DNA of 64,000 nt from Bacteroidota bacterium (lineage in GTDB: Bacteria > Bacteroidota > Bacteroidia > Bacteroidales > Dysgonomonadaceae): NCBI GenBank assembly GCA_023437305.1, contig JAEZGN010000010.1, positions 97,834 to 161,833 on the forward strand, read 5' to 3'. Of the stretch, positions 1 to 9,242 are shown piece by piece (position 1 is the first letter of the stretch; each line of letters begins with the position of its first letter). The translations under genes were made by a program, and so were the position numbers. Under the pieces are notes generated by a model. The model searched no databases and was not told the DNA's origin. It worked only from the letters and a program-made list of their open reading frames with translations.

Positions 1-272
1 TAATGGGAAGCTGTTCGCGAGGGCAAAGTTAAGGTAACAGAGAACAACCGCCCCTATCAGGGGTAAGGGTGAAAAGGTGAGGTAAGAGCTCACCGGTCTG
101 TATAGCAATATATAGAGCCGTACCACTTGCGAGTTGTAAGACCATGTATACCGGCGCATGTAGGGCTGCTCGTCCGATGCCGGGGGGTAGGTCGCTAGAG
201 CCTGTTGGCGACATCAGGCGTAGATAAATGGCAAACACTCTTCTTGAAGAGTACAGAACCCGGCTTATAGAC
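1..272 (+). ncRNA. rnpB: RNase P RNA, 3' portion
   Basis: Catalytic RNA of ribonuclease P, which trims the 5' leader of precursor tRNAs. The conserved GGGTGAAAAGGTGAGGTAAGAG core lies near 65-90, and the 3' closing region with AGATAAATGGCAAAC and the conserved CAGAACCCGGCTTATAG near 250-270 is typical of class A RNase P RNA. The 5' part lies outside the window. A strong hairpin follows about 35 bases later. A short open frame on the opposite strand (29-238) is only a shadow of this RNA. The exact 3' end is estimated. Confidence 0.93.
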
Positions 273-306
273 TTACTGTATTTTTATGTAAATTCACATA
301 GCAGAT

Positions 307-350
307 AAAAGGTGTTGATTATTATACAATCAACACCTTTATTTTATTAA
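307..350. terminator. Bidirectional terminator between rnpB and the next gene
   Basis: Perfect hairpin with arms AAAGGTGTTGATT (from 308) and AATCAACACCTTT (ending 340), followed by a T-rich tail. It lies between the convergent rnpB and the leftward gene ending at 358, so it can serve both directions. Confidence 0.8.
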
Positions 351-357
351 ACAAAAT

Positions 358-1092
358 TTATCTTATCCTAAGCAAAGGACGATTTCTATCCGGCTCTTGT
401 TCACTGTTATATTGAAATAGTGTGTCAGATTTAATCATAAACTTTAGTTTATCTCCTTTCTCAAAGACGTCATTATACGACTTGGAAACTGTACAGTCAA
501 TGATATTATCATCAATAGTAAATGTTCCTAATAGCTTTTCTTTTAAGATTGAGCCGTCTATATCATACAGGAAGTTATTCCCATTATCGAAAGATATGGT
601 TCCCATTGCCGCACCTAAAAAACCTTTGTATTGCTTTACTGTGTTAAACTCTAATTTTGGCTCTGACTGCTCGCTTTCCCCTTTTTGTTCTTTATAGCTC
701 AACAAGTCATTTAACAGGTTAAACATGTCATTCGAGTAAAAATAAACTCCATCATCTTTGAGAATAGTAAATTTGCCTATACAAGCCTCCAATATTACTT
801 TACCGTTCGAAAACAATCTCAATTTCATTCGCGTATCAGGAGTAGGATACTGGCTTTTGTCGGCTACCGGTAGATTTTTCAATACACTCGTTATTCTGCG
901 TATCGCATTACTACCTACGATTGTCTTTTTATCAATAACATTCTGAAATGCAAAATCATAATTCATACAATCTACACTGTATGGCATCTCGGTATCCATC
1001 GGTACGGAAAGTACTTCTATCTTCGTTATATTTTGGGAAAAACAGTTTAATGAAAGGATTAGCAATAAACCTAAAAGTAGTTTCAATTTCAT
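358..1092 (-). CDS. Secreted protein of unknown function
   Basis: A 244-residue protein with a clear signal peptide (hydrophobic residues 3-19, then a likely cut after CFSQ), so probably periplasmic or exported. No cysteine suits a lipobox. I do not recognise a family. The body is a soluble mixed sequence rich in Lys and Asp, with no membrane segment after the leader. It is a single-gene unit: rnpB converges on it, and the ABC exporter genes lie about 150 bases upstream in the same direction but end in their own terminator. The coding assignment rests on the signal peptide and uninterrupted frame. Confidence 0.7.
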   Translation of the reverse strand: MKLKLLLGLLLILSLNCFSQNITKIEVLSVPMDTEMPYSVDCMNYDFAFQNVIDKKTIVGSNAIRRITSVLKNLPVADKSQYPTPDTRMKLRLFSNGKVILEACIGKFTILKDDGVYFYSNDMFNLLNDLLSYKEQKGESEQSEPKLEFNTVKQYKGFLGAAMGTISFDNGNNFLYDIDGSILKEKLLGTFTIDDNIIDCTVSKSYNDVFEKGDKLKFMIKSDTLFQYNSEQEPDRNRPLLRIR

Positions 1093-1184
1093 CGTATTTG
1101 TATTCGTTTGTTTTATCTAAGCCTGTAAAAGGAACTATCAAGGCATTCTCTTTAGTCTGCTTGCAAATTTAACAATAATAATAA

Positions 1185-1222
1185 AAACAAACAATCCTGC
1201 CAAAACAAATATGACAGGATTG
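1185..1222 (-). terminator. Terminator of the ABC exporter operon
   Basis: On the minus strand, CAATCCTG and CAGGATTG arms (1192-1199 and 1215-1222) form a hairpin followed by a T-rich run (TTTGTTTTTATTATTATTG), just after the permease stop at 1244. Confidence 0.7.
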
Positions 1223-1243
1223 CTTCACTAAACTTATCTTAAA

Positions 1244-2566
1244 TTATTTATATCTCAACCACTTAAACATTTCGGCAAAGGTCACTTTCTTACCATACAT
1301 CAGAATACCGACACGATAGACCTTTGCTGCCAATTTAACCATCAATATGGCAGTTGCATACAACACAACGACGGACAAGGCCAACTCCCAGATAGATATT
1401 TCGAACGGAGCACGAACCATCATTACCACAGGCGCAGTAAATGGTATGATCGAACACCAAAACGCCATCGCGCCTTCAGGATTCTGAGATGCTGCAATAC
1501 CTGTATAAAAAGCCAATAATAATATAATAGTCAATGGCATCATCAGCTGCTGAGCCTCTTGCGAATCGTTAGCAGCAGACCCAAACATGGCATACAAAGA
1601 GGAGAAAAGAAGATATCCTCCCACAAAATATAATATAAGGCAGATTCCTACCTGTAGCCAGTTGACACCCAATAGACTATTAACGACCGAAGCCATCTCC
1701 GAATTATTCTGTGCCATTGCACTTATTGCCTGTTGAGCCTCCATTGTAGCAGTGGTATCTACACTTGTTCCGAGGAATATTTGCATAGCAACAAGTGCAC
1801 CGCCTCCTATAACAAGCCAGATAACCAATTGTAGCAAACCAACCAACCCTACTCCAACTATTTTACCCATCATCAGATCTAAAGGTCTAACGGAGGAAAT
1901 AATCACTTCAATGATGCGGTTTGTTTTCTCTTCTACAACACTTTGCACCACCATTTGCCCATACATCATGATAAAGAAGAACATACACAATGTAAGCCCC
2001 ATCCCTACAAAAGATGCCGCCTGACCAAGTGTTTCGGTTTTCTGTCCGGCTTCGTCGAGACGGATAGTAGACACATTTATCTGATCTTTCGATTTCAATA
2101 TTTGTTGCAGATCGGCAACAAGTTGTGGTTCGATATTACTCCGTTGGGTAAAATCGTCTATTTTTTTATTTCTAACAGCATCGGTAAGTATGTTGTTGAT
2201 ATAAACAGTCAACTCACGAGGAGGCTGCTGCTTTTCGGAATAGAAAGTTGCTGCATTCGGATTTACGCTCAGGTCTTCTGAGATTTCTAATATCGCTGTG
2301 GTTTTATCGCTCGGCTTACTATCGTTGTCCGATAATTTCACAAACTCATAGTTCTTAGATGACTGAAACAAATTAAAGTAAGAACCTGTATGATCGATGA
2401 CATATACTTTGTTTATGTCATCATTGCTACTCAACATCATCAGCAATGCAGGGATAGTAGACACTCCCAAAAATAAGAATGGCGTTAGCAACGTCGTCAA
2501 GATAAACGCTTTAGTCTTTACCCTCGAGGTAAATTCCCTATGTATAATTAGCTTTAATCCTCTCAT
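1244..2566 (-). CDS. ABC-2 type exporter permease (NatB-like)
   Basis: Inner-membrane permease of an ABC exporter, 440 residues. One membrane helix near residues 20-42 is followed by a large extracytoplasmic region (about 45-180). A cluster of five to six hydrophobic helices fills roughly 185-415, including a stretch around 225-255 and another near 300-325. This layout is that of the ABC-2/NatB family, which works with a NatA-type ATPase. The start overlaps the stop of the ATPase gene by 4 bases (ATGA), so the two are translationally coupled. NatAB systems in other bacteria export sodium or small compounds; the substrate here cannot be told from sequence. Confidence 0.9.
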   Translation of the reverse strand: MRGLKLIIHREFTSRVKTKAFILTTLLTPFLFLGVSTIPALLMMLSSNDDINKVYVIDHTGSYFNLFQSSKNYEFVKLSDNDSKPSDKTTAILEISEDLSVNPNAATFYSEKQQPPRELTVYINNILTDAVRNKKIDDFTQRSNIEPQLVADLQQILKSKDQINVSTIRLDEAGQKTETLGQAASFVGMGLTLCMFFFIMMYGQMVVQSVVEEKTNRIIEVIISSVRPLDLMMGKIVGVGLVGLLQLVIWLVIGGGALVAMQIFLGTSVDTTATMEAQQAISAMAQNNSEMASVVNSLLGVNWLQVGICLILYFVGGYLLFSSLYAMFGSAANDSQEAQQLMMPLTIILLLAFYTGIAASQNPEGAMAFWCSIIPFTAPVVMMVRAPFEISIWELALSVVVLYATAILMVKLAAKVYRVGILMYGKKVTFAEMFKWLRYK

Positions 2567-3474
2567 TGTTTTGTCTCTGATACGATTTGTATAAAAATAT
2601 CATTCATCGAAGGCAATACTTCTTCAAAAGTCACCACTTCATATCGTTTGGCTATCTCTTGTATCAACTCTGAGTTGGAAGCCTCATCATTACGCTGAAT
2701 GAGTAGTTCCGTAACATTACTGTCTGTTGATTGCGATAATATCGAAAAGTGAGGAGATTCCAGATCAAAAGTTTCCCCCACAACCTGAAGCTTGAAAATA
2801 TGCTTTCTGTATCTTGCACGTATTTCCTTCACATTTCCATTCAATACAACTCTAGATTTATTTATCAGAGATATTTCGTCACACAATTCTTCTACCGACT
2901 CCATATTATGAGTGGAAAGAATTATTGTTTTGCCTTTTGCTTTCAGCTCCAACAGCTCTCTTTTTAACAATTCTGTATTTACAGGATCGAATCCGCTGAA
3001 AGGTTCATCAAGGATATACAAATCAGGTTCATGTATGACAGTAGCAATAAATTGTATCTTTTGCTGCATACCTTTCGATAGCTCCTCCACTTTCTTCCCT
3101 TGCCAGGATAGTATATCAAACTTCTTTAGCCAATATTGCGTTTTTTGTACTGCATCTTCTTTCGAGAGGCCTCTCAATTGTGCCAGAAAAATAATATGCT
3201 CTCCAACTTTCATTTTCTTGTACAAGCCTCTTTCTTCGGGCAGATAACCGATATTGAAAACATCATCGGCTACCGACACCCTTCCATTTATAAAGACTTG
3301 TCCTTCATCGGGAGCAGTTATCCTGTTTATTATTCGGATTAGCGAAGATTTGCCTGCGCCATTAGGCCCCAGCAATCCATAGATGCAACCTTTTGGCACT
3401 TCAACGCTTACGCCATCGAGAGCTCTATGACTACCATATTGTTTCACCACATCGTGGGCTTCGAGATAATACAT
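2563..3474 (-). CDS. ABC exporter ATP-binding protein (NatA-like)
   Basis: ATPase subunit of the exporter encoded just downstream, 303 residues, cytoplasmic. Walker A GPNGAGKS is at residues 36-43, the signature LSKGMQQK near 130, and Walker B ending in YILDEP near 153, with the switch His in STHNMES. The last ~90 residues form a C-terminal extension typical of the NatA/CcmA group. It is first in a two-gene operon with the permease. The promoter must lie in the 80-base gap before it. Confidence 0.93.
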   Translation of the reverse strand: MYYLEAHDVVKQYGSHRALDGVSVEVPKGCIYGLLGPNGAGKSSLIRIINRITAPDEGQVFINGRVSVADDVFNIGYLPEERGLYKKMKVGEHIIFLAQLRGLSKEDAVQKTQYWLKKFDILSWQGKKVEELSKGMQQKIQFIATVIHEPDLYILDEPFSGFDPVNTELLKRELLELKAKGKTIILSTHNMESVEELCDEISLINKSRVVLNGNVKEIRARYRKHIFKLQVVGETFDLESPHFSILSQSTDSNVTELLIQRNDEASNSELIQEIAKRYEVVTFEEVLPSMNDIFIQIVSETKQ

Positions 3475-3555
3475 ATTTTATAGTATGGTTTATATTGTTT
3501 TTTATTAGTCGTACCAAAAGGATAAAAGTCACAAAGCTCCGGAAATATTATAGTC

Positions 3556-5235
3556 TTATTTCTTATCGCCCACTAATACTCCTGAGATACACCAATAACT
3601 CAGAGCACTACCTTCGGGGTCTCCCACGGGTATAGCCACCTTCAGTTGGTGTTCACCGGCCTTCACATCCCCAATGTGTATAAACACAGGGTAACTTACT
3701 GTACCCGGACACCAGCCCGAACGACTCAGATCGGATGACGATAAGCCATTTGCAAAATTGCCCGAAGCCGGGTTTAACTCTCTATAGCTGCCGCAATCTT
3801 CGCGCCAAGGAGTGTAAGCTATCAGGCGAGAACCATCCATAAATATCTCGTTAAGCTTCGGATTAAATTCGTCTCCTCCACCCCAGCCGCCATGGCCTGT
3901 AGATATATATCGGATATAGGCATCTTTGAGGTCTACATCTGTTTTGAAGTTTACAGTCAGAGAATCGTTGCGGAACAATCCGTCAGGATAAGCCTGTCCT
4001 GCCATTTCCATAATATTTGTAGTTGTAAACAGAGGATATACTTCTTTCTCTGCTCGCTTCTCGTTTGGATAATACTTAATCTTCAAAGATACGTTGTGTC
4101 CGTTTTTCGCATAATTTCCGATCCATGCACCTACCCACACTTCATTTTTCAGATACTTCGCATAGTCGGTAATTTCTTGCTTAAACACCACTGAGTCCGG
4201 CCAGTTATATTCAGCTACTTCAATATGGTTATATCCCTTTACTCCGAATGAAGTATAAAAACGCATCAACTCGAGAGGCGGCAAATAATCTTCTGTAGCA
4301 ACCATTCCCTCATACGATTTCCCATGTTTATCGGTATACTGAGGTAATGCTTCTCTTCCTTTTAATAACCCATCCATAAATGATTGTTTCCTATTGGTAG
4401 GCACGATAAAGACACTACCCGTACGGTCATAAGCATCGCCTTCAGAGTGTTGGGCTAGCTCAGCAAAAATAGAATAACTACTATTATCGGCAGGAAGTTT
4501 TACTTTTTTCAAGACGATAGAACCATTCGCAAATTGCATTATTTCTGTATCGTTCAACTGCTCCGGCTTAGGAATATCCCTAAAGTATATACTCTGATTA
4601 TTAAACACGTCGGCTACAATAACCTGGCTTTGCTGTATACGGTAATTATAGGCAGGGGCAGTCAGCTTATCACCTTTAAGAACAGGTTTTACATTCACAA
4701 TCTCTTTTAGCAAATCAATCTTTGTTGCTTTTTCTTCGTATTGTCCGTTTCTTACTACCTTAAGCACAACTCCATCGGGCAAACCAACACCGGGTTGCAT
4801 AGATCCTTTGACTCCTAATTGGGTTGTATACCATATTTCTATTGTATTAGAATTAATAACAGTCTTTGCTTTTTTGCAGAGGTAACCGGCAATAGTTTCT
4901 GTTTCGCGCAAAAATTCGAGTTTATCATTTAATGTAAATGATCGCGTTGTATAAAACTCATCACCATTTGCCAACTTTGCGGTTTTCGTTTCTTCATTTG
5001 TTGCATAATCAAGATAGGTGTATTGTATCGGAGCACCCTCTTGCACTTCGGCATATTTACGACTTATTTGCACATCAGTTCCGCATATCTCCACGATGGT
5101 ATTTGCTCCTTCGTAAGCTTTACCATTCATGCTTGTCTGGTAGCTGATACGAACTGTTTTAAAATCTTTCTTAGGCTGAGCATTCATTACAAATGCGAGA
5201 AGTAATAATTGGAATAAAAATAGGTTCCTTTTCAT
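3556..5235 (-). CDS. GLPGLI-domain protein fused to a PNGase F-like domain
   Basis: Exported protein of 559 residues with a signal peptide (1-19). The N-terminal ~200 residues look like the GLPGLI family of Bacteroidota, including a YLCKKA stretch and the hallmark GVGLPDGVVLKV. The C-terminal ~300 residues resemble the two-domain fold of peptide-N-glycosidase F, which releases whole N-glycans from asparagine. The segment DAYDRTGSVFIVP (near 268) aligns with the region of the PNGase F catalytic Asp, and HGGWGGGDEF (near 450) with its second acidic residue. ASGNFANGLSSSDLSRSGWC followed by PGT is a PNGase F-like signature. The family comparison is from memory. It is a single-gene unit, divergent from miaB. 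Confidence 0.8.
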   Translation of the reverse strand: MKRNLFLFQLLLLAFVMNAQPKKDFKTVRISYQTSMNGKAYEGANTIVEICGTDVQISRKYAEVQEGAPIQYTYLDYATNEETKTAKLANGDEFYTTRSFTLNDKLEFLRETETIAGYLCKKAKTVINSNTIEIWYTTQLGVKGSMQPGVGLPDGVVLKVVRNGQYEEKATKIDLLKEIVNVKPVLKGDKLTAPAYNYRIQQSQVIVADVFNNQSIYFRDIPKPEQLNDTEIMQFANGSIVLKKVKLPADNSSYSIFAELAQHSEGDAYDRTGSVFIVPTNRKQSFMDGLLKGREALPQYTDKHGKSYEGMVATEDYLPPLELMRFYTSFGVKGYNHIEVAEYNWPDSVVFKQEITDYAKYLKNEVWVGAWIGNYAKNGHNVSLKIKYYPNEKRAEKEVYPLFTTTNIMEMAGQAYPDGLFRNDSLTVNFKTDVDLKDAYIRYISTGHGGWGGGDEFNPKLNEIFMDGSRLIAYTPWREDCGSYRELNPASGNFANGLSSSDLSRSGWCPGTVSYPVFIHIGDVKAGEHQLKVAIPVGDPEGSALSYWCISGVLVGDKK

Positions 5236-5386
5236 AAAATATATTTTAGATAAAAGAGTTTTAGGTCAACGGACAAAGATAAAGCATAATGACGAATTGA
5301 TTAAAAAACATTCGAACATTTAACGACTATTGTATAGACATTACCTTAAAAAGCACAAAACAAATAAACAATTCCATTTTTCTTCG

Positions 5387-5394
5387 TATTTTTG
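5387..5394 (+). promoter_or_regulatory. -7 box of the miaB promoter
   Basis: TATTTTTG fits the Bacteroidota -7 consensus TAnnTTTG and lies about 60 bases before the miaB start. No convincing -33 TTTG is seen. It serves here as one of the control promoters without TTAAT repeats. Confidence 0.55.
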
Positions 5395-5455
5395 CCAGCC
5401 AAAGATGTTTTGAGATAAATCATCTAAGCTTAATTACATACTAAAATATATTTCT

Positions 5456-6826
5456 ATGAACAACGAGAAAGGACTGGACTTTAAATCCACGATTTCAACC
5501 GAAGACAAAAAACTGTTCATCGAAACCTACGGCTGTCAAATGAATGTAGCAGACAGCGAGGTTGTTGCATCCGTAATGCAAATGGATGGTTATACCATGA
5601 CAGATAAGCTGGAAGAAGCCGATGCTGTTTTTGTAAATACATGCTCGATACGCGACAACGCCGAGCAAAGAGTTATTCAACGTCTCGACTACTTCAACGC
5701 TCTCAAGAGAAAGAAAAAGCCAAATATGATTATTGGTGTTCTGGGTTGTATGGCCGAACGAGTAAAAGAAGAGCTACACGACAAGCATCATGTAGATGTT
5801 GTAGTAGGCCCCGATGCCTACCTCGACCTGCCTAATCTGGTAGGAGCTGCCGAAAATGGCAACAAAGCAATCAATGTTCAACTATCCAAAACCGAAACGT
5901 ATAAGGATGTGATCCCTTTGCGTATTGGAGGAAACCACATTTCGGGCTTTATATCCATCATGCGAGGATGCGATAAGGTATGTTCTTATTGTATAGTGCC
6001 TTATACAAGAGGTCGTGAACGAAGCCGTTCGCCACAGAGTATCCTTAACGAATTGGAAAATCTGCGAGACAAAGGATTTAAGGAAGCCACATTATTGGGA
6101 CAGAATGTCAACTCGTATCGCTTCACAAACGAAGACGGCAGCATTGTAGATTTCCCCGCACTATTGGAAATGACAGCGAAGGCTGTACCTAAAATGCGTA
6201 TCCGATTTACGACTTCTTATCCGACAGATATGACGGATGAAACACTGGAGGTGATAGCAAAATACGATAACCTGTGCAAGTTTATCCATCTACCTGTACA
6301 ATCGGGAAGTAGCAAGATGCTAAACGTGATGAAAAGAAAATATGATAGAGAGTGGTATCTGAACCGTATTGAAGCGATTAAACGCATCATACCGGGATGC
6401 GGCATATCTACTGACATCATGTGCGGTTTTCACTCCGAAACGGAAGAAGATCAGCAAGAGACACTATCACTGATGCGTGAAGTATGTTTCGACTCGGCAT
6501 TTATGTTCAAGTATTCGGAACGTCCGGGAACATACGCTTCAAAAAAATTAGAAGACGATATTCCTGAAGATGTTAAAATAAAACGTTTACAGGAAATTAT
6601 AGATTTGCAAAACGAATGCTCTCTTGAAAGCAACAAGCGAGATGTAGGCAAAGTATTTGAAGTACTTGTTGAAGGATTCTCGAAACGGTCGAGGGAACAG
6701 CTTTTTGGACGAACATCCCAAAACAAAGTTGTTATTTTTGACAAAGGAAACCATCGTATAGGAGACTTTGTGACCGTAAAAGTAACAGGAAATACTTCGG
6801 CTACACTATTCGGCGAAGCGATATAA
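5456..6826 (+). CDS. miaB: tRNA-2-methylthio-N6-dimethylallyladenosine synthase
   Basis: Radical-SAM methylthiotransferase that adds a methylthio group to i6A37 of tRNAs reading UNN codons, using two [4Fe-4S] clusters. The N-terminal cluster cysteines are visible at C27 (YGCQMN), C63 (NTCSIR) and C97 (GCMAER). The radical-SAM motif CDKVCSYC lies at about 172-179, followed by the YTRGRERSR signature. The last ~65 residues form the TRAM RNA-binding domain. At 456 residues the protein is full length. It is transcribed alone, with a good -7 box 62 bases upstream. Confidence 0.97.
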   Translation: MNNEKGLDFKSTISTEDKKLFIETYGCQMNVADSEVVASVMQMDGYTMTDKLEEADAVFVNTCSIRDNAEQRVIQRLDYFNALKRKKKPNMIIGVLGCMAERVKEELHDKHHVDVVVGPDAYLDLPNLVGAAENGNKAINVQLSKTETYKDVIPLRIGGNHISGFISIMRGCDKVCSYCIVPYTRGRERSRSPQSILNELENLRDKGFKEATLLGQNVNSYRFTNEDGSIVDFPALLEMTAKAVPKMRIRFTTSYPTDMTDETLEVIAKYDNLCKFIHLPVQSGSSKMLNVMKRKYDREWYLNRIEAIKRIIPGCGISTDIMCGFHSETEEDQQETLSLMREVCFDSAFMFKYSERPGTYASKKLEDDIPEDVKIKRLQEIIDLQNECSLESNKRDVGKVFEVLVEGFSKRSREQLFGRTSQNKVVIFDKGNHRIGDFVTVKVTGNTSATLFGEAI

Positions 6827-7047
6827 GAATGGGGCTAATAGTTATTTTTACTGAAAAATATTTTCGATATTTCAAAAAATAGCTATATTAGCTGTCCTTT
6901 TAGGGAAAGCAAAAAGATTATTAGCGGTTTAGCCCGTATTATTTAGTGATCAATCCAATTTATAATAAAGTGTTGAGTTGATGAAATTTATTGATACTCG
7001 CACACGTTATTATATTAATGTAGAATTAATTTATAAAATAAATAATT

Positions 7048-7251
7048 ATGAATAAAACAGGTTCGAACTTATTGTTCTTGGCTATAGGTGCTGCACTAGG
7101 TGCAGCTGTTGGCTATGTTGCTGCTTCTGACAAAAAGGAAGAATGGCTGAAAGATATAAACAGCCTGGTAGACAAAGTAAAAGGAAATGTAAGAAACGCA
7201 GCCGGCAGAAGCAAACATAAACTGGAAGAATTAAAAGACGATGTTGAATAA
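7048..7251 (+). CDS. YtxH domain-containing small membrane protein
   Basis: A 67-residue protein with one glycine/alanine-rich membrane helix (about 9-27, containing LAIGAALGAAVGYVAA) followed by a charged amphipathic tail (KVKGNVRNAAGRSKHKLEEL), the layout of YtxH proteins linked to envelope stress. Its end overlaps the next gene by 11 bases, and the three genes 7048-7976 form one operon. The 220 bases upstream contain no clear TAnnTTTG box. Confidence 0.85.
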   Translation: MNKTGSNLLFLAIGAALGAAVGYVAASDKKEEWLKDINSLVDKVKGNVRNAAGRSKHKLEELKDDVE

Positions 7252-7621
7252 CTCCGAAGAAGAAAAAAGCTTAGGAATCTTAATTGAAGAAATTAAATTA
7301 GATTTATTAAGCTATATCAATAGACGTATCCGTTTGTTTAAACTGGATAGTTTTGAGAAGATAGGTTTATCTGCCTCCGGTCTGGGATATGGCTTAATAA
7401 TAATAGCTATAGTAGCTGTTATTTTATTCTTCGGGCTTATTGGTATGGCTTTTTTTCTTGGAGAATTATTCAACAGCTTGGCTGTAGGCTTTGGAATCAT
7501 GACTCTGTTTTCATTGTTTGTTTTATTACTTGTAGTTCTTTTTCGGAAAAAGATACAACAATCGATATTACAGAATACTATAAGATTTATGCGTAAAATA
7601 GATACAAATGAAGAAGAGTAG
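7241..7621 (+). CDS. Holin-III-like (Phage_holin_3_6-type) membrane protein
   Basis: A 126-residue inner-membrane protein with a charged N-terminus, two long hydrophobic helices (about 46-70 and 77-103) and a basic C-terminus. This is the usual pattern of the chromosomal holin-III family found after YtxH genes in Bacteroidota. No phage genes are nearby, so it is unlikely to be a lysis protein. It overlaps the genes on both sides by 11-14 bases, a sign of coupled translation. Confidence 0.8.
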   Translation: MLNNSEEEKSLGILIEEIKLDLLSYINRRIRLFKLDSFEKIGLSASGLGYGLIIIAIVAVILFFGLIGMAFFLGELFNSLAVGFGIMTLFSLFVLLLVVLFRKKIQQSILQNTIRFMRKIDTNEEE

Positions 7622-7976
7622 ATTGACACCATTAGAAGAACTGCGTCAAGAGAAAGAATTAGTAAGGCTTGAATGCAAGGAAGGTGAAGAACGTCTATCC
7701 GAACATTGGGCATATCTTTCAGACAATGCAGGTTCTCTGATTTTTCAAAGTACGATAAACTCTGTACTGAGCGTATTTGGTTTTGGAGGATCATCTAAAA
7801 GTAAAAAAAGGCAAGAAGAAACCTCAACATCAAGCAGTCTGCTTAGCGGATTAACTGTTTATTACCCTGTGATATGGGAAATTGTGCAGCCAATAATATG
7901 GCGGTTTGTAATAAAGAAACTAAAATCTATCTTTTCGGGAAAGAAAAAAAAGGAGAAGGATAAAGATAACGATTAA
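7608..7976 (+). CDS. Conserved hypothetical protein, third gene of the envelope trio
   Basis: A 122-residue protein with a charged, probably helical N-terminus (1-33), a Ser-rich linker near 62-80, a short hydrophobic patch (VYYPVIWEIVQPIIWRFVI, about 84-102) and a very basic C-terminal tail. No catalytic motif is visible. It overlaps the holin-like gene by 14 bases and is closed by a perfect hairpin. Position suggests it works with YtxH and the holin-like protein at the inner membrane; the function is unknown. Confidence 0.75.
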   Translation: MKKSRLTPLEELRQEKELVRLECKEGEERLSEHWAYLSDNAGSLIFQSTINSVLSVFGFGGSSKSKKRQEETSTSSSLLSGLTVYYPVIWEIVQPIIWRFVIKKLKSIFSGKKKKEKDKDND

Positions 7977-7983
7977 AATAAAA

Positions 7984-8025
7984 CAAAAACAAGAAAGGAA
8001 ATTCACCTTTCTTGTTTTTGTTTTT
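7984..8025 (+). terminator. Rho-independent terminator of the YtxH operon
   Basis: Perfect 15-bp stem (7984-7998 with 8006-8020), loop AAATTCA, then a T-rich run. Confidence 0.85.
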
Positions 8026-8034
8026 AGACTTTTA

Positions 8035-8063
8035 TTGGATATCAAATTATTTATTTACTTTTG
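8035..8063 (+). promoter_or_regulatory. Promoter of the DUF362 gene
   Basis: The -7 box TACTTTTG (8056-8063) is a perfect TAnnTTTG, with TTG at 8035-8037 spaced 18 bases upstream as a possible -33 element. It lacks TTAAT repeats, so it acts as a control for the arrays found in the polysaccharide locus. Confidence 0.6.
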
Positions 8064-8090
8064 ATAATCAGTTAATTTAACCTTCGAACT

Positions 8091-9242
8091 ATGGAAAGAC
8101 GTAAATTCTTTAAGTCATTAGTTATTGGTGGACTGGGCGCAACAGCTTCTCCTATCCTTAAAGCTGCTCCACCCCTCACCTCAACAGATGTAAAGCCTGA
8201 GACAAACATAAAAGATGCGTTATCTATCCCCAGAACCGATTCTTCTATGCCGGGTAAGTATCCGGGTAGGGTAGTCAGAGTTAATCATAGTTTGGCTGTT
8301 ACTGATGGTAAGCCTTCGGAAGAAACCGTTTTTGAGATGCTGAAAGAATCGATGCTGAAACTTACTGGAGAAAGCGATCTCAACAAGGCTTGGCTACAAT
8401 TTGTCGGCAAGGATGACGTAATAGGTCTAAAAGTTAATCCTGTAGCGGGAAAACTATTGACAACTTCGCATGCCGTTACACAAGCCGTAGTAAAACAATT
8501 GGAAGATGCAGGCATACCCCGAAGCAACATGGTAATATGGGACAGGCGCGAAATGCAACTGTATGAAACAGGATATACAGAAGAAAATTATCCCGGCATA
8601 ACCATCACAGGTACTGAGTGTGAAGATGCTTCGGGCAGCTACTACAATAGCGAAGGGAAACTATACAGCGAAGAGCGCATCGATAAAGATCATTATTTCT
8701 ACGCTGATGTAGAAGGTGAGTATGACGCTTATACAATGCCTTTCATGGTAAATGGAGGAAAATATTCTTATTTTACGAAGATCTGCACCCAAAAGATAAC
8801 AAAAATCATCAATCTCCCTGTATTGAAAAATGCAGGATCATCAGTTACACTTTGTATGAAAAACCTCGCGTTCGGTTCGATCTCAAATACCGCAAGGCTC
8901 CACAAGGATTTGTGGCACGAAACTTCTGCCTATGTATGTGCCTTCCCGCCACTGCGAGACAAAGTCGTTTTGAATATTGTGGACGGGTTGATAGGTTGTT
9001 TCGAAGGAGGGCCGGCAGCGAATCCTCAATTTATATGCAATTACAATACTATTCTGGTGGGAACCGACCCTGTCGCCGTTGACCGTATAGGACATGACAT
9101 TGTAATAGCAAAAAGGATAGAAGAAGGTATCCAATCGGAAGATAAACCGGCTGCTCTCAAATTCATGCATCTGGCAGAAGAAATAAAGCTCGGGGTGGCA
9201 AACAGAAATAAAATAGACCTAACAGAAGTAAATCTAGCCTAG
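8091..9242 (+). CDS. DUF362 domain protein with Tat-like signal
   Basis: A 383-residue protein beginning MERRKFFKSLVIGGLGA, with a twin-arginine motif and hydrophobic segment, so it is probably exported folded or tethered outside the inner membrane. The body resembles the DUF362 family: VGLKVNP-like segment (DDVIGLKVNPVAGK), NMVIWDR, and a C-terminal DPVAVDRIGHDIV block. DUF362 proteins often carry or accompany iron-sulfur clusters, but no CxxCxxC ferredoxin motif is present here. The stop is followed at once by the start of the DUF6599 gene, so the two are co-translated. The biochemical role is not established. Confidence 0.85.
   Translation: MERRKFFKSLVIGGLGATASPILKAAPPLTSTDVKPETNIKDALSIPRTDSSMPGKYPGRVVRVNHSLAVTDGKPSEETVFEMLKESMLKLTGESDLNKAWLQFVGKDDVIGLKVNPVAGKLLTTSHAVTQAVVKQLEDAGIPRSNMVIWDRREMQLYETGYTEENYPGITITGTECEDASGSYYNSEGKLYSEERIDKDHYFYADVEGEYDAYTMPFMVNGGKYSYFTKICTQKITKIINLPVLKNAGSSVTLCMKNLAFGSISNTARLHKDLWHETSAYVCAFPPLRDKVVLNIVDGLIGCFEGGPAANPQFICNYNTILVGTDPVAVDRIGHDIVIAKRIEEGIQSEDKPAALKFMHLAEEIKLGVANRNKIDLTEVNLA

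Noticed and set aside
7013..7035. TTAATG and TTAATT 11 bp apart before the YtxH gene
   Set aside because: Only two units and no TAnnTTTG box at the fixed distance; shows that pairs arise by chance in AT-rich DNA.
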